Source: Undaria pinnatifida
Taxonomy: Eukaryota > Sar > Phaeophyceae > Laminariales > Alariaceae
Assembly: GCA_012845835.1 (NCBI GenBank)
Contig: JABAKD010000023.1
Coordinates: 24,259,046 to 24,323,045 of the forward strand
Direction of reading: 5' to 3'
DNA length: 64,000 nucleotides
The position numbers and the translations under genes are program-made. Positions 12,191 through 22,853 of the stretch are shown here, piece after piece (within the stretch, counting starts at the first letter, position 1; each line of letters begins with the position of its first letter). The notes under the pieces are model-generated. The model did no database searches, had not been told where the DNA came from, and saw only the letters and a list, made by a program, of their open reading frames with translations.

Positions 12191-12613
12191 ATGACTCGCC
12201 CGTCAGTGTTGATCCACCGCTTCCCCTGCGAGCCTTCGACACGTCGTGTGCCTCGAATACAAGCAAGACGGAACCACTCACCAAAGAAACAGGCATCGGA
12301 CGCCAACTTGGGGACGCTGGGATCCCCACAGAAGCAACAGCTCAGTCGCCTGCTCGAAACTTGTATCGAGGACGGTCTATTCCCCATCGACCCCAAGCGA
12401 GTACCGGCTTGCGTTGATGGTGAGCTTGAACTTTTGTTGATCAACGAGTCCTGCACCCCCTTCGCAGACAAACAACGGCGGTTTTCCCCGGAAGAAAGGC
12501 GTATGATTAGAGCAGAGATCCAGAAATTGCTGGAACCGAGGAATAATTCGTCCTTCAGTATCCCCGTGGGCAGCGCAGTGCTTGTGTGTGCGGAAGAAAG
12601 AATGAACTCCTAG
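12191..12613 (+). pseudogene. GyA reverse transcriptase, N-terminal fingers
   Basis: PFADKQRRFSPEERRMIRAE then IQKLLEPRNNSSFSIPVGS matches the start of gypsy RT, where the chain pairs to prime and then reads SPW-type and CINWRALN motifs. The frame breaks at a TAG at 12,611-12,613, and CINWRALN is read in a different frame at about 12,619-12,642. Two stops lie before the palm segment that begins at 12,656. It is part of the same broken pol gene, not a separate protein. Confidence 0.7.
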
Positions 12614-12655
12614 GCTTTGCATTAACTGGCGAGCACTGAATAGTCTATCCTACTA

Positions 12656-13765
12656 GTGTCCGACAGTGGAGGTCTTGGGGATATGCAGATCATTTTCGAT
12701 GGGTTGAAAGGCAAACGATATTTCACCCAGTTAGACCTCGCTTCAGGATTTCACCAAATCGAGATAGCAGAGAAAGACCGCTACAAAACCGCTTTCAGAG
12801 ATGCAGACGGGTTGCTGTACGAATTCACCCGGGAAGGGTTTGGCTTGACAGTGCTGCCTTCGGCTTTCACGCGCAGAGTTAAGTCAGCGTTGGGGTACCT
12901 TGAGGGAGTATTGAGTTGGCTCGACGACATTCTAATAGCGATCACCACCTGGGAGGAGCATTTGGCCACACTCACGCTAGTTCTGACACGCCTCTTAGCG
13001 GCGGGACTGTCCGTCAATTTTGCCAAGTGTATTTTTGGGTCCTTCTCACAAGCGTTCCTTGGCATGATCATCGATAGCACCAGCCTACACCCCGCCCCGA
13101 CGAGGTTGGAAGCAATTGCAAGCATGCCTCGCCCCCAGACAGTCGAAAAACTCCGTACTTTCCTAGGTCTGACGGGCTACTTGCGACAGTTTGTGCCCAG
13201 CTATAGTCTAACTGCCTCCCCGCTCACCGACATCCTCCGCAATAAGGACTTCGCATCAAAACGCGCGCGCAAGAACCGTATCGTTTGGGGGGTTGAGGAG
13301 GAGCAGGCGTTTCAGTCGTTGCGGTCAACGCTAGCTTCACCTACCGTGCTCGCATTCCCGGATCTCGACAACACGTTTGAATTACATACCGATGCTAGCA
13401 CCGTAGGTGCTGGGGCAGTTCTCATGCAGGCCATTGATGGGGTATCTCGTGTGATTGCTTTTGCTAGCCACCGGTTCTCTCGCACGGATGCTTGCAGAAG
13501 ACCCACAGAACGGAAATGTATGGGAGTGCTGTGGGAAGTAGATCACGTTCGACCCTATTTAGCTGGTAGACAGTTGAAGGTAGTGACCGACTGCTCTGCG
13601 ATAACCTGGCTGTTTCGACGTCGCGAGCTGTGCCCTAAGTTGCATAGATGGGCACTCAGGCTCGTGAAATACGACATGTTACTGGAATGGCGAGCGGGCG
13701 TGCAACACGTAGTACCAGATGCCCTGTCACGGCTGCCACATGCTGAGGAACCCCAGCCGATGTAG
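12656..13765 (+). pseudogene. GyA RT palm/thumb plus RNase H
   Basis: A 369-codon open stretch. RT motifs: LDLASGFHQIEI (palm), GFGLTVLPSAFTRRV, and catalytic WLDDIL with the two Asp codons at 12,923-12,928, so the usual aromatic of YxDD is Trp. Thumb region FLGLTGYLRQFVPSYS follows. RNase H: HTDASTVGAGAVL (first Asp), a TERKCMGVLW Glu, and VTDCSAITWLF (Asp), closing with DALSRLP. This enzyme copies element RNA to cDNA and removes the RNA strand. The segment itself is intact but lacks its N-terminus in frame. Confidence 0.85.
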
Positions 13766-13870
13766 ATGACTCCTTCCCCGATGATTTCACGTCAGGAGCA
13801 CCATCCGATTTCCTAGGGCCCCGTGGACCGAGTCTAGATGGGGTATGGTTAGCAGAGATCGACGCGGTAG

Positions 13871-14491
13871 GTGGGGCGGGGACTGACAGCGGTGATCCCC
13901 TTTCAGAGCTATCGTCAGCACCGCCTGCCCATGATGCTACAACACGCGTCTTCTTGCCCGACGGGCCCTACGCTTTGCGACGTGTGCGGTGCTATATGCA
14001 GACTCTATTACGCTGCGCCGCGGAAGTCGAGCTCGTATCCCTTCGGTACGGCTATGTCCACTCGGCGACGCCCAGCTGCCCCCATGGAGCAGTTGGGGAA
14101 CCCGGATAATATTTACCCCGGCACACTTACGCCGGTCGAGCCACCCCCGCCTTCGCCATCGCCCTCGAAGGCCCTACCACCTCGGTCCCACACCAGCAGT
14201 AGTAGCATTCTCAGCGACGATCTTGGGGAGGTGCTTTCAGCAGGGGGAGAGGTTCCTCGCTCGTCGGAAGCTTACCAAGTCATAGAGACACCGGCCATCC
14301 ACCGGGCGGTGCAAGTGCTCACCAATCCCGCAACCCTCGCGCGACGACAACAGGACGACACCCATTTGGGTCAGGTTCGCAAGAATTTGTGTGATAGTAG
14401 TGCAGGCAAAGGGGGAGTTGACACGATCAGTTATGGTCTAGACGATGATGAGGTAGTCCGGTATACCGACGAACAAGCGATGATGAGGTAG
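13871..14491 (+). pseudogene. GyA linker between RNase H and integrase
   Basis: A 206-codon frame with a Pro/Ser-rich central part and an acidic end. I recognise no catalytic motif. By position it is the connector between RNase H and integrase. It is cut off by the second copy of a 35-bp duplication (14,444-14,513), which shifts the frame. Confidence 0.4.
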
Positions 14492-14513
14492 TCCGGTATA
14501 CCGACGAACAAGG
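14444..14513 (+). repeat. 35-bp direct duplication in pol
   Basis: GATGATGAGGTAGTCCGG starts at 14,444 and again at 14,479; the copies are virtually identical. Thirty-five is not a multiple of three, so the event shifts the pol frame. Confidence 0.9.
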
Positions 14514-14514
14514 C

Positions 14515-14970
14515 ATGAAGCTGCCAGCCATACCCGAATCCATGATAGCCGCTGTACTCGCTTTGGTGCATACTCTACACGAACATGCGGGAGTAGAAGC
14601 CACTTTGGCCTTGGTAAGGGACCACTTTCACTGGCCTACGGTCATTCGCGACACTCGACGATACGTGTTTTCGTGCGGGTGCCGGAGATACAAGAGACCG
14701 AACAGCACACGTATCGCGTTGTTGCCCGGACGCACGCTAGAACTGTGGGATGAACTGCAGATGTATATATTAAAAATAGACACACCTTCTCTTTCCGGCA
14801 ACAGGTATGTTCTACTGGTAGTAGATCGACCCTCCAAGTTCCCATTTGGATTCCCTCTAGAAACCAAGCAGGCAGTAGGCGTGGTACGGGTCCTGACCGA
14901 GTTGTGTCTGACTTTCGGGGTAGCTCGCGTGATCCGTTGTGATGGTGGCAAAGAGTTGGAGCGGAAGTAG
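14515..14970 (+). pseudogene. GyA integrase, zinc domain and core start
   Basis: Residues ~20-60 resemble the HHCC zinc domain (HEHAGVEATLALVRDHFHWP then CGCRRYK, a tighter Cys spacing than the usual CxxC). The core begins YILKIDTPSLSGNRYVLLVV (first catalytic Asp) and continues to CDGGKE (second Asp). A TAG ends this frame just after the second Asp. The catalytic Glu region (VERLGGW) is read in another frame at about 15,037-15,057. It would insert cDNA into chromosomes, but is broken. Confidence 0.65.
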
Positions 14971-15799
14971 TGACACACTTATGCCGTTGGCTGCACGCAT
15001 ATTATTCGGCCCAGCAGATAACCCACGTGGTCAAGGAGAGCTGTCGAAAGGTTGGGAGGTTGGTTGCAAGAGCTTTCACCAGAGATATGTCTCTCGTGGC
15101 CAGAGAGGTGGGACGAATACGTGTCACCAGCAATTTGGATCAAACGCACTTTGCCAGATGTCTCTACCCTCGAACATGACCCCTTTCGAGCTGCTGTTTG
15201 GCCGTAAACCCCGCACCTCTTTAGATTCCTTAGTACCCTTGTCAGCGGAGACAGAACAGACCGATGGCCTAGACAACTTCGAGGAGCGACGCAAACAGAA
15301 CCTCCGAGAAGTCCGTCTCGCGCTCGAGAAGCAGCACAAATTGAGGGTAACCGCGAGGGCCCGCGCCAACGCTTCCATTTCAAGGCCCTCAGCCGGAGTC
15401 GCTCTCAAGAAAGGAAGCTTGGTGCTGGTGCGCGAGTCCGAGAGCAGCAGACATCCCGACAACAGAGGGCGGAAACTTCAACACGACCACTACACAGGCC
15501 CTTGGAGAGTCACGGAAGTATTACAGACAGGCCTTAGCATGCAAGTAACGATGCGAGGTAGAAAACAACGCACCCGAAATGTGTCCACAGCAGACGTAAA
15601 GCCATACTACCTCCGACCCCTTTCTCTCAGACATTCCGTAGCTGACGAGTTTTGCGCAGTATGCTTTGGTTCCGGTTTCAGAGGTGCGTTGGAAGCGGTG
15701 AACTCTTCGCATTTTGACTCTCTTGTTAGTTGTCGCAGAACAAATCCCCATCCGGTGTCACTAGGTGGGAATACAAAGGGAGGTCGAATGATGGGGTAG
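14939..15799 (+). pseudogene. GyA integrase C-terminal part with GPY/F-like module
   Basis: From about 15,175 the frame reads MTPFELLFGRKPRTSLDSLV, the conserved end of the gypsy integrase core, then a basic helix. HYTGPWRVTEVL (about 15,490-15,525) is the GPY/F module. The first ~75 codons are out of frame relative to the true integrase path. A frameshift around 15,730-15,790 separates it from the Tudor-like tail. Confidence 0.65.
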
Positions 15800-16122
15800 A
15801 GTCGAGCTGGTTGTCTGACAATGAGATGCTAAAGAGTGTCACCTCCTTGCAGCTAGATGGCTTTATTGCACTATGGCATTCGTACAACCCCCAATCTGCG
15901 AGCGATTCAGTTCCCGTCTCAGTCAAGCCTCGTACCCCTCTCTCTCGCCGTCATACCTTGACCCTGTTCCCAATCGGTTTCACCATCTGGAAAGACTTTG
16001 GCGGTGGTCTCAGACTGCAAGGGCAGGTGTACGACTACAGAGACCGCTACTGGCCAGTGCGATACAGAAACCAGAACTGGGAAGAACTGACCCGCCGCGA
16101 GTTGGAGCAGTTGCAGAGATGA
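15730..16122 (+). pseudogene. GyA Tudor-like C-terminal tail
   Basis: Residues ~83-130 read PIGFTIWKDFGGGLRLQGQV, then a short Tyr/Arg stretch, then NWEELTRRELEQLQR. The pattern K-x-F-GGG-hydrophobic-G-x-V, Y-x-V/P-x-Y, EEL-x-x-x-EL is that of a small Tudor-like (Royal family) barrel. It is placed after the integrase GPY/F module as an additional chromatin-reading tail. The assignment is from pattern recognition only; a profile search would settle it. Confidence 0.5.
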
Positions 16123-16401
16123 AGAGCGACTACTGACTCGACGAGACGAAGAGCTGCCTTCTCCAATGTTTCACGATTGTACCTTGACAAAGGCGGAAGC
16201 GGGGTCGGAGGAAATACCGTTTTGCTGTGGGTTAAGACGGGAATCACTCGTGGACCAGTCGGCCGGGAGTAGAACAGTATGGGGCAGCAAAATGTGTGTT
16301 ATTTTACTATAATGCGACAACGTTGTGAACGCTGTTGTACTTGGGTCGTGTGTGAATGTTGAAGTTAAATTCCTTTTTTTATTTTTCGGCACTGCTTGAT
16401 G

Positions 16402-16416
16402 AAGGGTGGGAGATAC
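16402..16416 (+). promoter_or_regulatory. GyA polypurine tract
   Basis: AAGGGTGGGAGATAC immediately before TGTTGGTATAAAG. The core GGGTGGG is shared with the tracts of GyB and GyC (CAGGGTGGGCTA). It would prime plus-strand synthesis, and the 3' LTR would start at 16,417. Confidence 0.5.
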
Positions 16417-18514
16417 TGTTGGTATAAAGTCTCTTGAACAGTGACGAGTTTGTATTGGTTAGTTAGGGCTTGAATTTGACGGGCGAACAGGTGGTTGTTC
16501 TTCAGAGGGCTGCATAACCGTGCCGTTGTTGTCCTTCGATTTCATGCCACTTGATATATTTAGGATTTCTGTTGTCAAATGCTTTCTTATTTCATTGACA
16601 TCTGGCATCAGCACCCTGCTTATTATGATAAACGTTTCGGATATATTTAGCCATTAGTGCTTTGGCAGTATTTATTTACCAAAGTGGCATCTTATTAGTG
16701 GATTATAATTATGTGAGCAGACTCAGAAAAAGTAGATGGGTCAGACCCGTGGAGTTACGTGCTGCTTACATGCACGCTAATTTCGTTCACATACGGACTT
16801 CTAGCTATCAAATAGTAGCCAGGCGATCAAAAGCGCAGTGAAAAGGCAGGGGGGAGGGTTTTTATCGAGGATTTCCCTCTTATGGCTCCTGTGGTTCCGG
16901 TTTGTTAGCCTATCCTCGAGGTCATTATTGCTGTAAAAAAAGCTTTGCGGCTTTTTACCCTTGGCTGTACAGTCACAGGATTGCTGTAGCATATTGCTCT
17001 TGTCATCGCATTGTGCTAGGGGGGGTGTTACGGTTTCGTGACAGTTTCAAGAGTTGCTATGACGGGCGTTTTATATAGTAGGGGCCGCGCTATTTACGTC
17101 CCCTCTCTTAGTCGGGTGTAGCTGCCCCACCCGGACACAATCCCTTGGATTCACGTTCATAAACCCTTCGGATAAGCAATCAAGTTGCCATTTTCACACT
17201 ACTTTCTTGGGAAGCTTCACATCTTGAGCACCTGCACAAGGGACTTGCTCTCTTTCTCCGAGGAACGCACAAGCGCCTTCTGAACTCGGTCGTATCGGTC
17301 GTTCGGAGGTCAGTCATTATGAATACCTGAGGCGTGCTACAGATATAGCCTATATGTGGACCTTGCGATGCTAGTGGGCTAGATACCCTCGTCTGCTTCG
17401 CCATGGATATCCTCGCCTGTCTCACCCTGACTCCGGACCTCACTGCGAAGGTCACGATTCGTGACACTATGCATGATGAGCAGTGCAGGAGTGATCAACC
17501 TATGTTGCTAGTAGTGCCCTTTGAGCTGGGACTTTGGTGCTGCTGACTCACTGCTGAACATGATGCTGCATGATGTGCCTAAATCAGGTTGTCGGTACAT
17601 TGAACCGTCGTCGAACAATTGTAGACGTCATTTGCTGTGTTATTTTGCATCTTTGCTTGTATTTGCATGCAAAGCATTCTGTACTTGCATCGTCATTCTA
17701 GGAGTAGTTTTGTCCCGTCAAGGCGTTTTTGGACTATAGCAGTAGTAATGGGTGTATAAGTCCTTGACAGCCGTCCGTCAAGGGGCAAAAGTGCCGTCAA
17801 CTGATGTACCCGGCATGTCTTTGACGTGTGACGTTCCCCACATGTAGCGTAGAAACAGCATGCAGTACGACAGTAAATCGCGTGCTGTCCGCACGTCCGT
17901 TGGTAGTTATCGATACAAGAGAATGCGAGTACGAATGATTACCAGCACGATCGATTGTCCGTTGACTCGTCTGCCAGTATATGATACGCCCAGATACTGT
18001 CTGCGTTGCGGATCATTGCACAGCTGTAGAGTACCCCCCAGCGTAGCATTGCGATACTCATGCTGCTGCTATTGCTGAAGATATTCATGCAGATATAACG
18101 GGTATGAGTATAGTCTAGAGGGCTCTTGGTCAGCGATCTGAAAACAGGGCAACTGAGCATGTGCGAGGAATTCTTAATGTAATGAGCAGTTCAACCTATG
18201 CCGACCTAATCGCTCGATGGCACAATCCATTCGCTGCTTGTGTGGAGTCAATCTTGCGCCAGGAACGGCTGCTTCATTCAGGAGGATAGGCTGGAGTGCC
18301 CGAGCTGCGGCGATGCCATGAGACCGGAAGGAGGCTGCCGCAGCGGAGGGACCACCAGCTGTAGTGTTTGGGGCATTGGGGTTGAAATGAATGGGTATGA
18401 TGCTGGGTGATTGTGATTTTGTTGTTTGAACTTTGATTGTGAGCCTGCTTGAGATGGACTTGATTGTTTTTCTTGTTTTTGTTATAGAATGAGGCTTGTT
18501 TGATGTTGGTACAA
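16417..18514. other. Probable GyA 3' LTR start, then no gene
   Basis: The first few hundred bases may be a 3' LTR (starts TGTTGGTATAAAG), but without a second copy its end cannot be placed. The rest, to 18,514, holds only short frames. I see no gene. Confidence 0.35.
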
Positions 18515-18516
18515 TA

Positions 18517-18669
18517 GGGGGCCCTCTATTGTGCCGGGTAGTGTCCAGAGGGAAAAGCGGCACTATACCGGGCACCGGAAGTATTCAGAATAGTGCCTCA
18601 ATCGTGCCGGTCCAGCAGTATTGAGGCTTTGAATATCCCTCAGTAGTGCCGGTCCGGCACTATTGAGGA
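18517..18669. repeat. PogoA left inverted end with iterons
   Basis: Contains the terminal inverted repeat and several CCGGCAC/GTGCCGG boxes, ending in a near-perfect 33-bp palindrome (18,637-18,669; arms CCCTCAGTAGTGCCGG and CCGGCACTATTGAGGA). These are likely transposase-binding sites. Confidence 0.75.
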
Positions 18670-19903
18670 GGTGTTGATTTCATATGTGCAGCGCTCAAGC
18701 TTTGCGGGGCCAACGAAGTCGACGTTGACGATGAACCTAGCCGGGTACTTCGCGCGAAGGGCCTTGATTTCGTCCATGCCCTCCTTGATAGCCGCCTTGT
18801 CGACGCCACCAGCCTCGCCATGAAGTCGCACGCTGTGGATGTTGTTACGCTTCACGAAGTTCTTTGCCCACTTCTCGCCGGCCTTGAAGTCCTCGACCCT
18901 CGCCCTTACTGCTGCAGAAGTTGCGGTGTCAGCCAGCGGAGTTATCCTGGCGGAACGGCCGAAGCTTCGAAGGACGTCGCGTGTGACGGGCATCTTGGCC
19001 TTCCGGGCTTTGTCGGGCAGATCAAGAGCTATCGCATCCACCTGCCGCTAAAAAACGAGTGAACAAGCAGAAGATCTTAACATTAGTTTCGAACATTAAC
19101 ATGCATCCTACACTGCGCGGCGCGGTCAGGCGGGACGACACAGCAGTCGTATCGTAAAAGAGAGACAAAAACACAAAAAAAAAGGAACGGATTATGTACT
19201 GCTGTACATTATATACGGAGTGCATAAAAAAATAAGAAAAGGAAAGACGCAAAAAGGGGAACATCAACATCGGACCCTAGCCACACAGAAAGGAAAGGAG
19301 GATGGAAGCGGACATACATATGTGAGAAGACCGAGAGAGAGAAACAATGGACAGAATAAAAGACACATCTCGTAGCAGCGAAAAATAAAGATGAAGAACG
19401 ACGAAAAGAAAAAAACATGGACGACAGAAAAAGGCAAGTGAACAGCGGACCGGGGTCGAAACAATTATGAAAAAAAAGGCGGGGAAAAGAAAGGTCACCT
19501 CCGGAAAGTCTCCCCTGCGCGCGGTTTTCTGGGTGCCACCGCCTGCAGCAGTCGCAGCCTCCACCTTCTTCCGGTCAGCCTTCACAGTCCTAGCAAACCG
19601 CTCCGAGCACCCGAACCGGTCTTCAATCTCTACTTGAGAGACCTTCGCATCCAGCAGCTTGAGAATCTCAAGCTTCGTGTTGTTTTCCGGGCGCGCACGA
19701 GAACCCCCCTTTCTTGCTCCCACCGCTCTTGTCCTTCTGGCGTTCAGATGATCCCGCCCCAGCACCGTCAGCTGCTGTCGCTTTGCGCTTGCCAATCCTG
19801 GTAACGCTCGTGCTGCAAATGCGGTGCGTCTCAATGTCGTCAAAACACGCTGCCGCAATTGCCGTGGAGCCGCCCGCCACATCCTCCCTGGCAGACGTGG
19901 CCA
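18640..19903 (-). pseudogene. PogoA transposase N-terminus, two exons
   Basis: Start ATG at 19,901-19,903. Exon 1 is Ala/Ser-rich, frameshifts at a run of six G (about 19,706-19,711), then reads TKLEILKLLDAKVSQVEIED followed by RFGCSERFARTVKADRKKVE, a helix-turn-helix of the CENP-B N-terminal type. An intron with GT-AG ends lies at 19,042-19,498. Exon 2 reads KWAKNFVKRNNIHSVRLHGE, the CENP-B-type second DNA-binding domain. A possible first DDE strand (FIVNVDFVGP) follows and the frame then runs into the inverted end. The remaining catalytic domain is absent. If expressed, it could bind the element ends but not cut them. Confidence 0.65.
19042..19498 (-). other. Intron of PogoA transposase
   Basis: On the minus strand the donor is GGAG|GTGACC and the acceptor TTTTTTAGCGGCAG|GTGG. 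The interior is strongly pyrimidine-rich on the coding strand, which creates Ser/Phe-rich spurious frames. Confidence 0.55.
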
Positions 19904-20081
19904 TGAGGGTCTTGCGGCGTTCTGTTCTGTTGAAGGCACAGTTCACCTTCCGCACAAACAAGGCATTGTGCGCCTCTGCGTAAATAAAGCTCTTATGGTC
20001 TGCAGCAGCAGGTGTACACTATTTCAGTGAGGCGTTTGTCCTCTGGTGTGTCGTGGTGTGTGTCTACAGCAGTAGTGAACC

Positions 20082-20241
20082 GGCACTATTGGGGAACACA
20101 GCGGCGCCCAACCGGCACTATAACAGGCCATCCCTCAATAGTGCCGGACCGGCACTATTGAGGGCGCTGTCTGTGTCCAGAAATTTAACCGGCACTTTAC
20201 CGGGTACCGGCACTATTTAACCGGCACTGTAGAGGGACTCC
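20082..20241. repeat. PogoA right inverted end with iterons
   Basis: Six or more CCGGCACTAT-like boxes, including a perfect palindrome at 20,132-20,164 (16-bp arms around one central A). It ends with CCGGCACTGTAGAGGGACTC just before the TA duplication. Confidence 0.75.
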
Positions 20242-20243
20242 TA

Positions 20244-21040
20244 ATGTATGACAACTCTGGACCAATGACAAAGCGCCCAAGATTGAACAGTCCACGACCT
20301 TCACAGAGGCGTTTTTTGTCTAGTTTAAGTATTCGTGACTTGGGTATTGTCCCACTGACGCGTCAATTGTACGTTGTCTGATCGCGCGGACTTACCCCAT
20401 AATTACTTGAAATATGTATAGCACCGATGTTTTGCATACTCGCCAGGAATACCGAGGTACTACGGTTTGATTTTGCGAGTTGATGATTATGTCTGTTTGA
20501 GTCGGTACCGCCATGTTGGACAACGCCGTTATAAACTGGCAGACACCATGAAGATGGTGATGTTCTCGCGGTATGTGTGGTTTTTATTATCCCGGGGTTT
20601 GGTACGACGTACATTGCGGTTTTCGAGGATAACGAGGAGGCGAAGAACCTGGCACAAAACCCAGTGTGCACGTCAAACTCGAAGCACATCGACGTGCGAC
20701 CCCCCGTTTTGCGGGAGCTTATTTTTTGGGGGGGAGGCACTTGGTTATTCGAGTTTGAGTTTTTGAGAAGTGCAACATCCCGCCGCTACGTGTGCCGCAC
20801 ATTTCGTCGTGCACGGAGAAGGGGGGATGCTTTTCGCTGTGCAGTGTGCAGAGTACGATTAAATCGAGTTTCTGCGGTTGTTTGCGTTTTCGTATATTGA
20901 TGCGGAGTTTGTTTTTCCTGGTTCAGCTTGTAGGCCCCGCGCTGGGCACTAGTATCTCGAGGAAATCGGGAATAATCGGAGTTTATTTGAGTCAATTTTC
21001 GAGAATTGCGCCGTCTTTACCTGGTCTTTTCCGAGAATAT
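20244..21040. other. No recognisable gene
   Basis: Short overlapping frames without motifs. I see nothing else here. Confidence 0.4.
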
Positions 21041-21043
21041 AAT

Positions 21044-21155
21044 TTTTATAAAAATATTCCAAGGATGTCAGCCGTGAGTTCGACGAATTTCGGGTCAATA
21101 CTCACATTTTCAAGTTGCGTTGTTGGTACTTGTAATATACTATGTGGGTGAGTTT
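21044..21155 (+). repeat. Dispersed repeat R1, copy a
   Basis: Shares GCCGTGAGTTCGACGAATTT and GTTGGTACTTGTAATATACT with copies at 21,211, 35,203 and 40,603. Non-coding, AT-rich. Confidence 0.8.
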
Positions 21156-21210
21156 TTTCAGGTTTTTTCATAATGGGAGGGGTCATATTGTTCTGTTAAC
21201 GAGTATATAC

Positions 21211-21400
21211 ATATTTTATAAAAGACATTTCATGGACGTCAGCCGTGAGTTCGACGAATTTCAGTTCAAATTTTATATTTGCAAGCTGCGCTGTTGGTAC
21301 TTGTAATATATTATATGAGTTTTTATTAGGAGGGATCCTAGTTCTTGTTCTCTATAATAATGGTAAATGTTGGTATTTTTACTTTATTTAGGTGGGGAAT
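21211..21400 (+). repeat. Dispersed repeat R1, copy b
   Basis: Longest copy: starts ATTTTATAAAAGACATTT, contains GACGTCAGCCGTGAGTTCG and ends near GGTAAATGTTGGTATTTTTAC. The copy at 40,603-40,790 matches over its full length. Confidence 0.8.
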
Positions 21401-21698
21401 TTTGAGCTAGATCTAATAGCACATCTATTTTATAAACTTATTACTGTAGCTTCCAGTATACCTCTCTATCATACGTATGGTAGGCGGTTTATTTTGTTTT
21501 TTCTTCCCCCCGGCTTTAATATCGGGAGGAGTATGGATACAGAATGTTATTATTAATAGTTATCTTATATGTTACTCTTAATACAGCATTCGACAATGAA
21601 AGGCGGCTACTCCCCCTCCCAAAATATATATATAATAATAATAATAACTCTGTGGGACACCAAATTGATACGCTGTCACTCTGACATTTTATCAGGGG
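21401..21698. other. AT-rich flank of GyB
   Basis: Contains an AT/AAT microsatellite (about 21,627-21,652). The last ~18 bp (GACATTTTATCAGGGG) appear to be the left remnant of the R1 copy into which GyB inserted. Confidence 0.5.
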
Positions 21699-21966
21699 TG
21701 TGAAGTTATAGGTGGGGACACAGAGTGCCCCCTGCGGGTCTGCCAATTGAGCATGTCCTCGGAGAGTACTCACTTTCGTTCCTTCGTAGAGATATAGCTT
21801 TATTCGTTTCCACCAGAGCCCGGGGTAGCTTCTGAGATCCGAGGCACGTGCCTCCGATCTACTTCCTAACTTTCCCGAATATACAACGCCGACCTCATCA
21901 TACGAAACCCATCCAAATAATCTCACATTCGGATACTTACAGGCCTTTCGAGGCCGCATCTTAACA
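21699..21966 (-). repeat. GyB 3' LTR
   Basis: 268 bp, TGTGAAGTTATAGG through CGTATCTTAACA-type end (plus-strand reading), that is TG...CA. Closely similar to 34,934-35,199 and to 59,683-59,951. A short open frame crosses it in all copies. Confidence 0.9.
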
Positions 21967-21979
21967 CTAGCCCACCCTG
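21967..21979 (-). promoter_or_regulatory. GyB polypurine tract
   Basis: On the minus strand, CAGGGTGGGCTAG directly precedes TGTTAAGATG, the start of the 3' LTR. The same CAGGGTGGGCTA precedes LTR A of GyC. Confidence 0.65.
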
Positions 21980-22850
21980 ATGAGTCGCATATGCAGAAAT
22001 ATGGGAGATTCGGGGAAACTCCGGTTCTACGAACTAGACCATGAGTCGAAGATGCGGCTCCTCAAACCCCACTCCCACACCTCTGGCCGTCTGGCTATGG
22101 AGCCAGGAACACGCCAAGAAAAGCAGTAGAAAGAAACGCAGACCCTACAACAAGACAATAGTCACCCATCAAAAACCTGCCGCATGCCGCCGGTGTGGCG
22201 GGGGGGGCAGAAAAGGCTCTAGAATCTGCCGCATGCCGCCGGTATCTCGGGGGGGGCAGGGAAGGCTCTACGGCAAACCAACCACAGAAAAGTTACTATG
22301 GCAAGGCGAGCCCTTGTCGATATGGAGGAGAACATAGGCGCCAACACAAGGGAGAAGTCATGCGAAAAACCTCCCGCGGGCCATCGGCAAGGCGGGGGGT
22401 TAGACGAGGAAACGACAAATACCCTGGATGGGAGGTGACAACACCTTCAGCCCCGCTGGGGGAGGAAGTGTTTAGACAGAAAGAACAAAGTAGAACAAAT
22501 ACAACACATAAAAGATAACAGATGACACACAGACCCGTACATAGCCCTGTACCACGTTACGCGCGAACAGGGTACCCTGGTCCCCCGGCTCTGGGCTGAG
22601 GAGGGCGTCGGCAGGGCGAAATTGAACAATGACGAAAAGGCGACAGCCCTGCGCCTCAAATAGCGGCGTTTTACCCGAACCCTGACCCGGCACTGAGCGG
22701 GGGGGTCGGCAGGACAGAAAGAAAAAAATGGAAAGAACCGCCCCAAAACCCGACGAAGACTCCCAGGACACTACGGACAACCCGAAGACAAAGACGCAAA
22801 ACTCATAACTCCAAAAAATGAAGAACTATTGAGGAGCGGTGGTGGCTTGG
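21980..22850 (-). other. GyB 3' untranslated region
   Basis: Between pol and the 3' LTR. No domain is seen. It holds two tandem ~48-bp units with CTGCCGCATGCCGCCGGT (about 22,179-22,270) containing long G runs. The whole region is conserved in GyD (59,952-60,810). Confidence 0.6.
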
Positions 22851-22853
22851 AAG

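Larger units (their letters stand above)
9084..16416 (+). mobile_element. GyA: decayed Ty3/gypsy internal region
   Basis: The plus-strand order gag, CCCH finger, protease, RT, RNase H, integrase, Tudor-like tail, polypurine tract is that of a Ty3/gypsy retrotransposon (integrase after RT/RNase H). The coding sequence is broken by several frameshifts and stops, including a C15 run (10,634-10,648) and a 35-bp duplication (14,444-14,513). The tract AAGGGTGGGAGATAC at 16,402-16,416 followed by TGTTGG suggests the 3' LTR begins at 16,417. A matching 5' LTR was not recognised, so the element is probably 5'-truncated or its LTRs have diverged. Confidence 0.85.
18517..20241 (-). mobile_element. PogoA: deleted CENP-B-type (pogo/Tigger-like) transposon
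   Basis: A 1,725-bp element with a TA target duplication (18,515-18,516 and 20,242-20,243). Inverted ends share CCCTCTA and GTGCCGG (left after GGGGG; right, on the minus strand, after GGAGT). Each end carries a 33-bp palindrome built on GTGCCGG/CCGGCAC and further CCGGCAC iterons. The minus-strand gene codes the two DNA-binding domains of a pogo-type transposase, but the DDE catalytic domain is missing, so it is a non-autonomous deletion derivative. Confidence 0.8.

Noticed and set aside
19022-19464. Phe/Ser-rich minus-strand ORFs resembling membrane proteins
   Set aside because: They lie in the pyrimidine-rich intron of PogoA; composition explains them.
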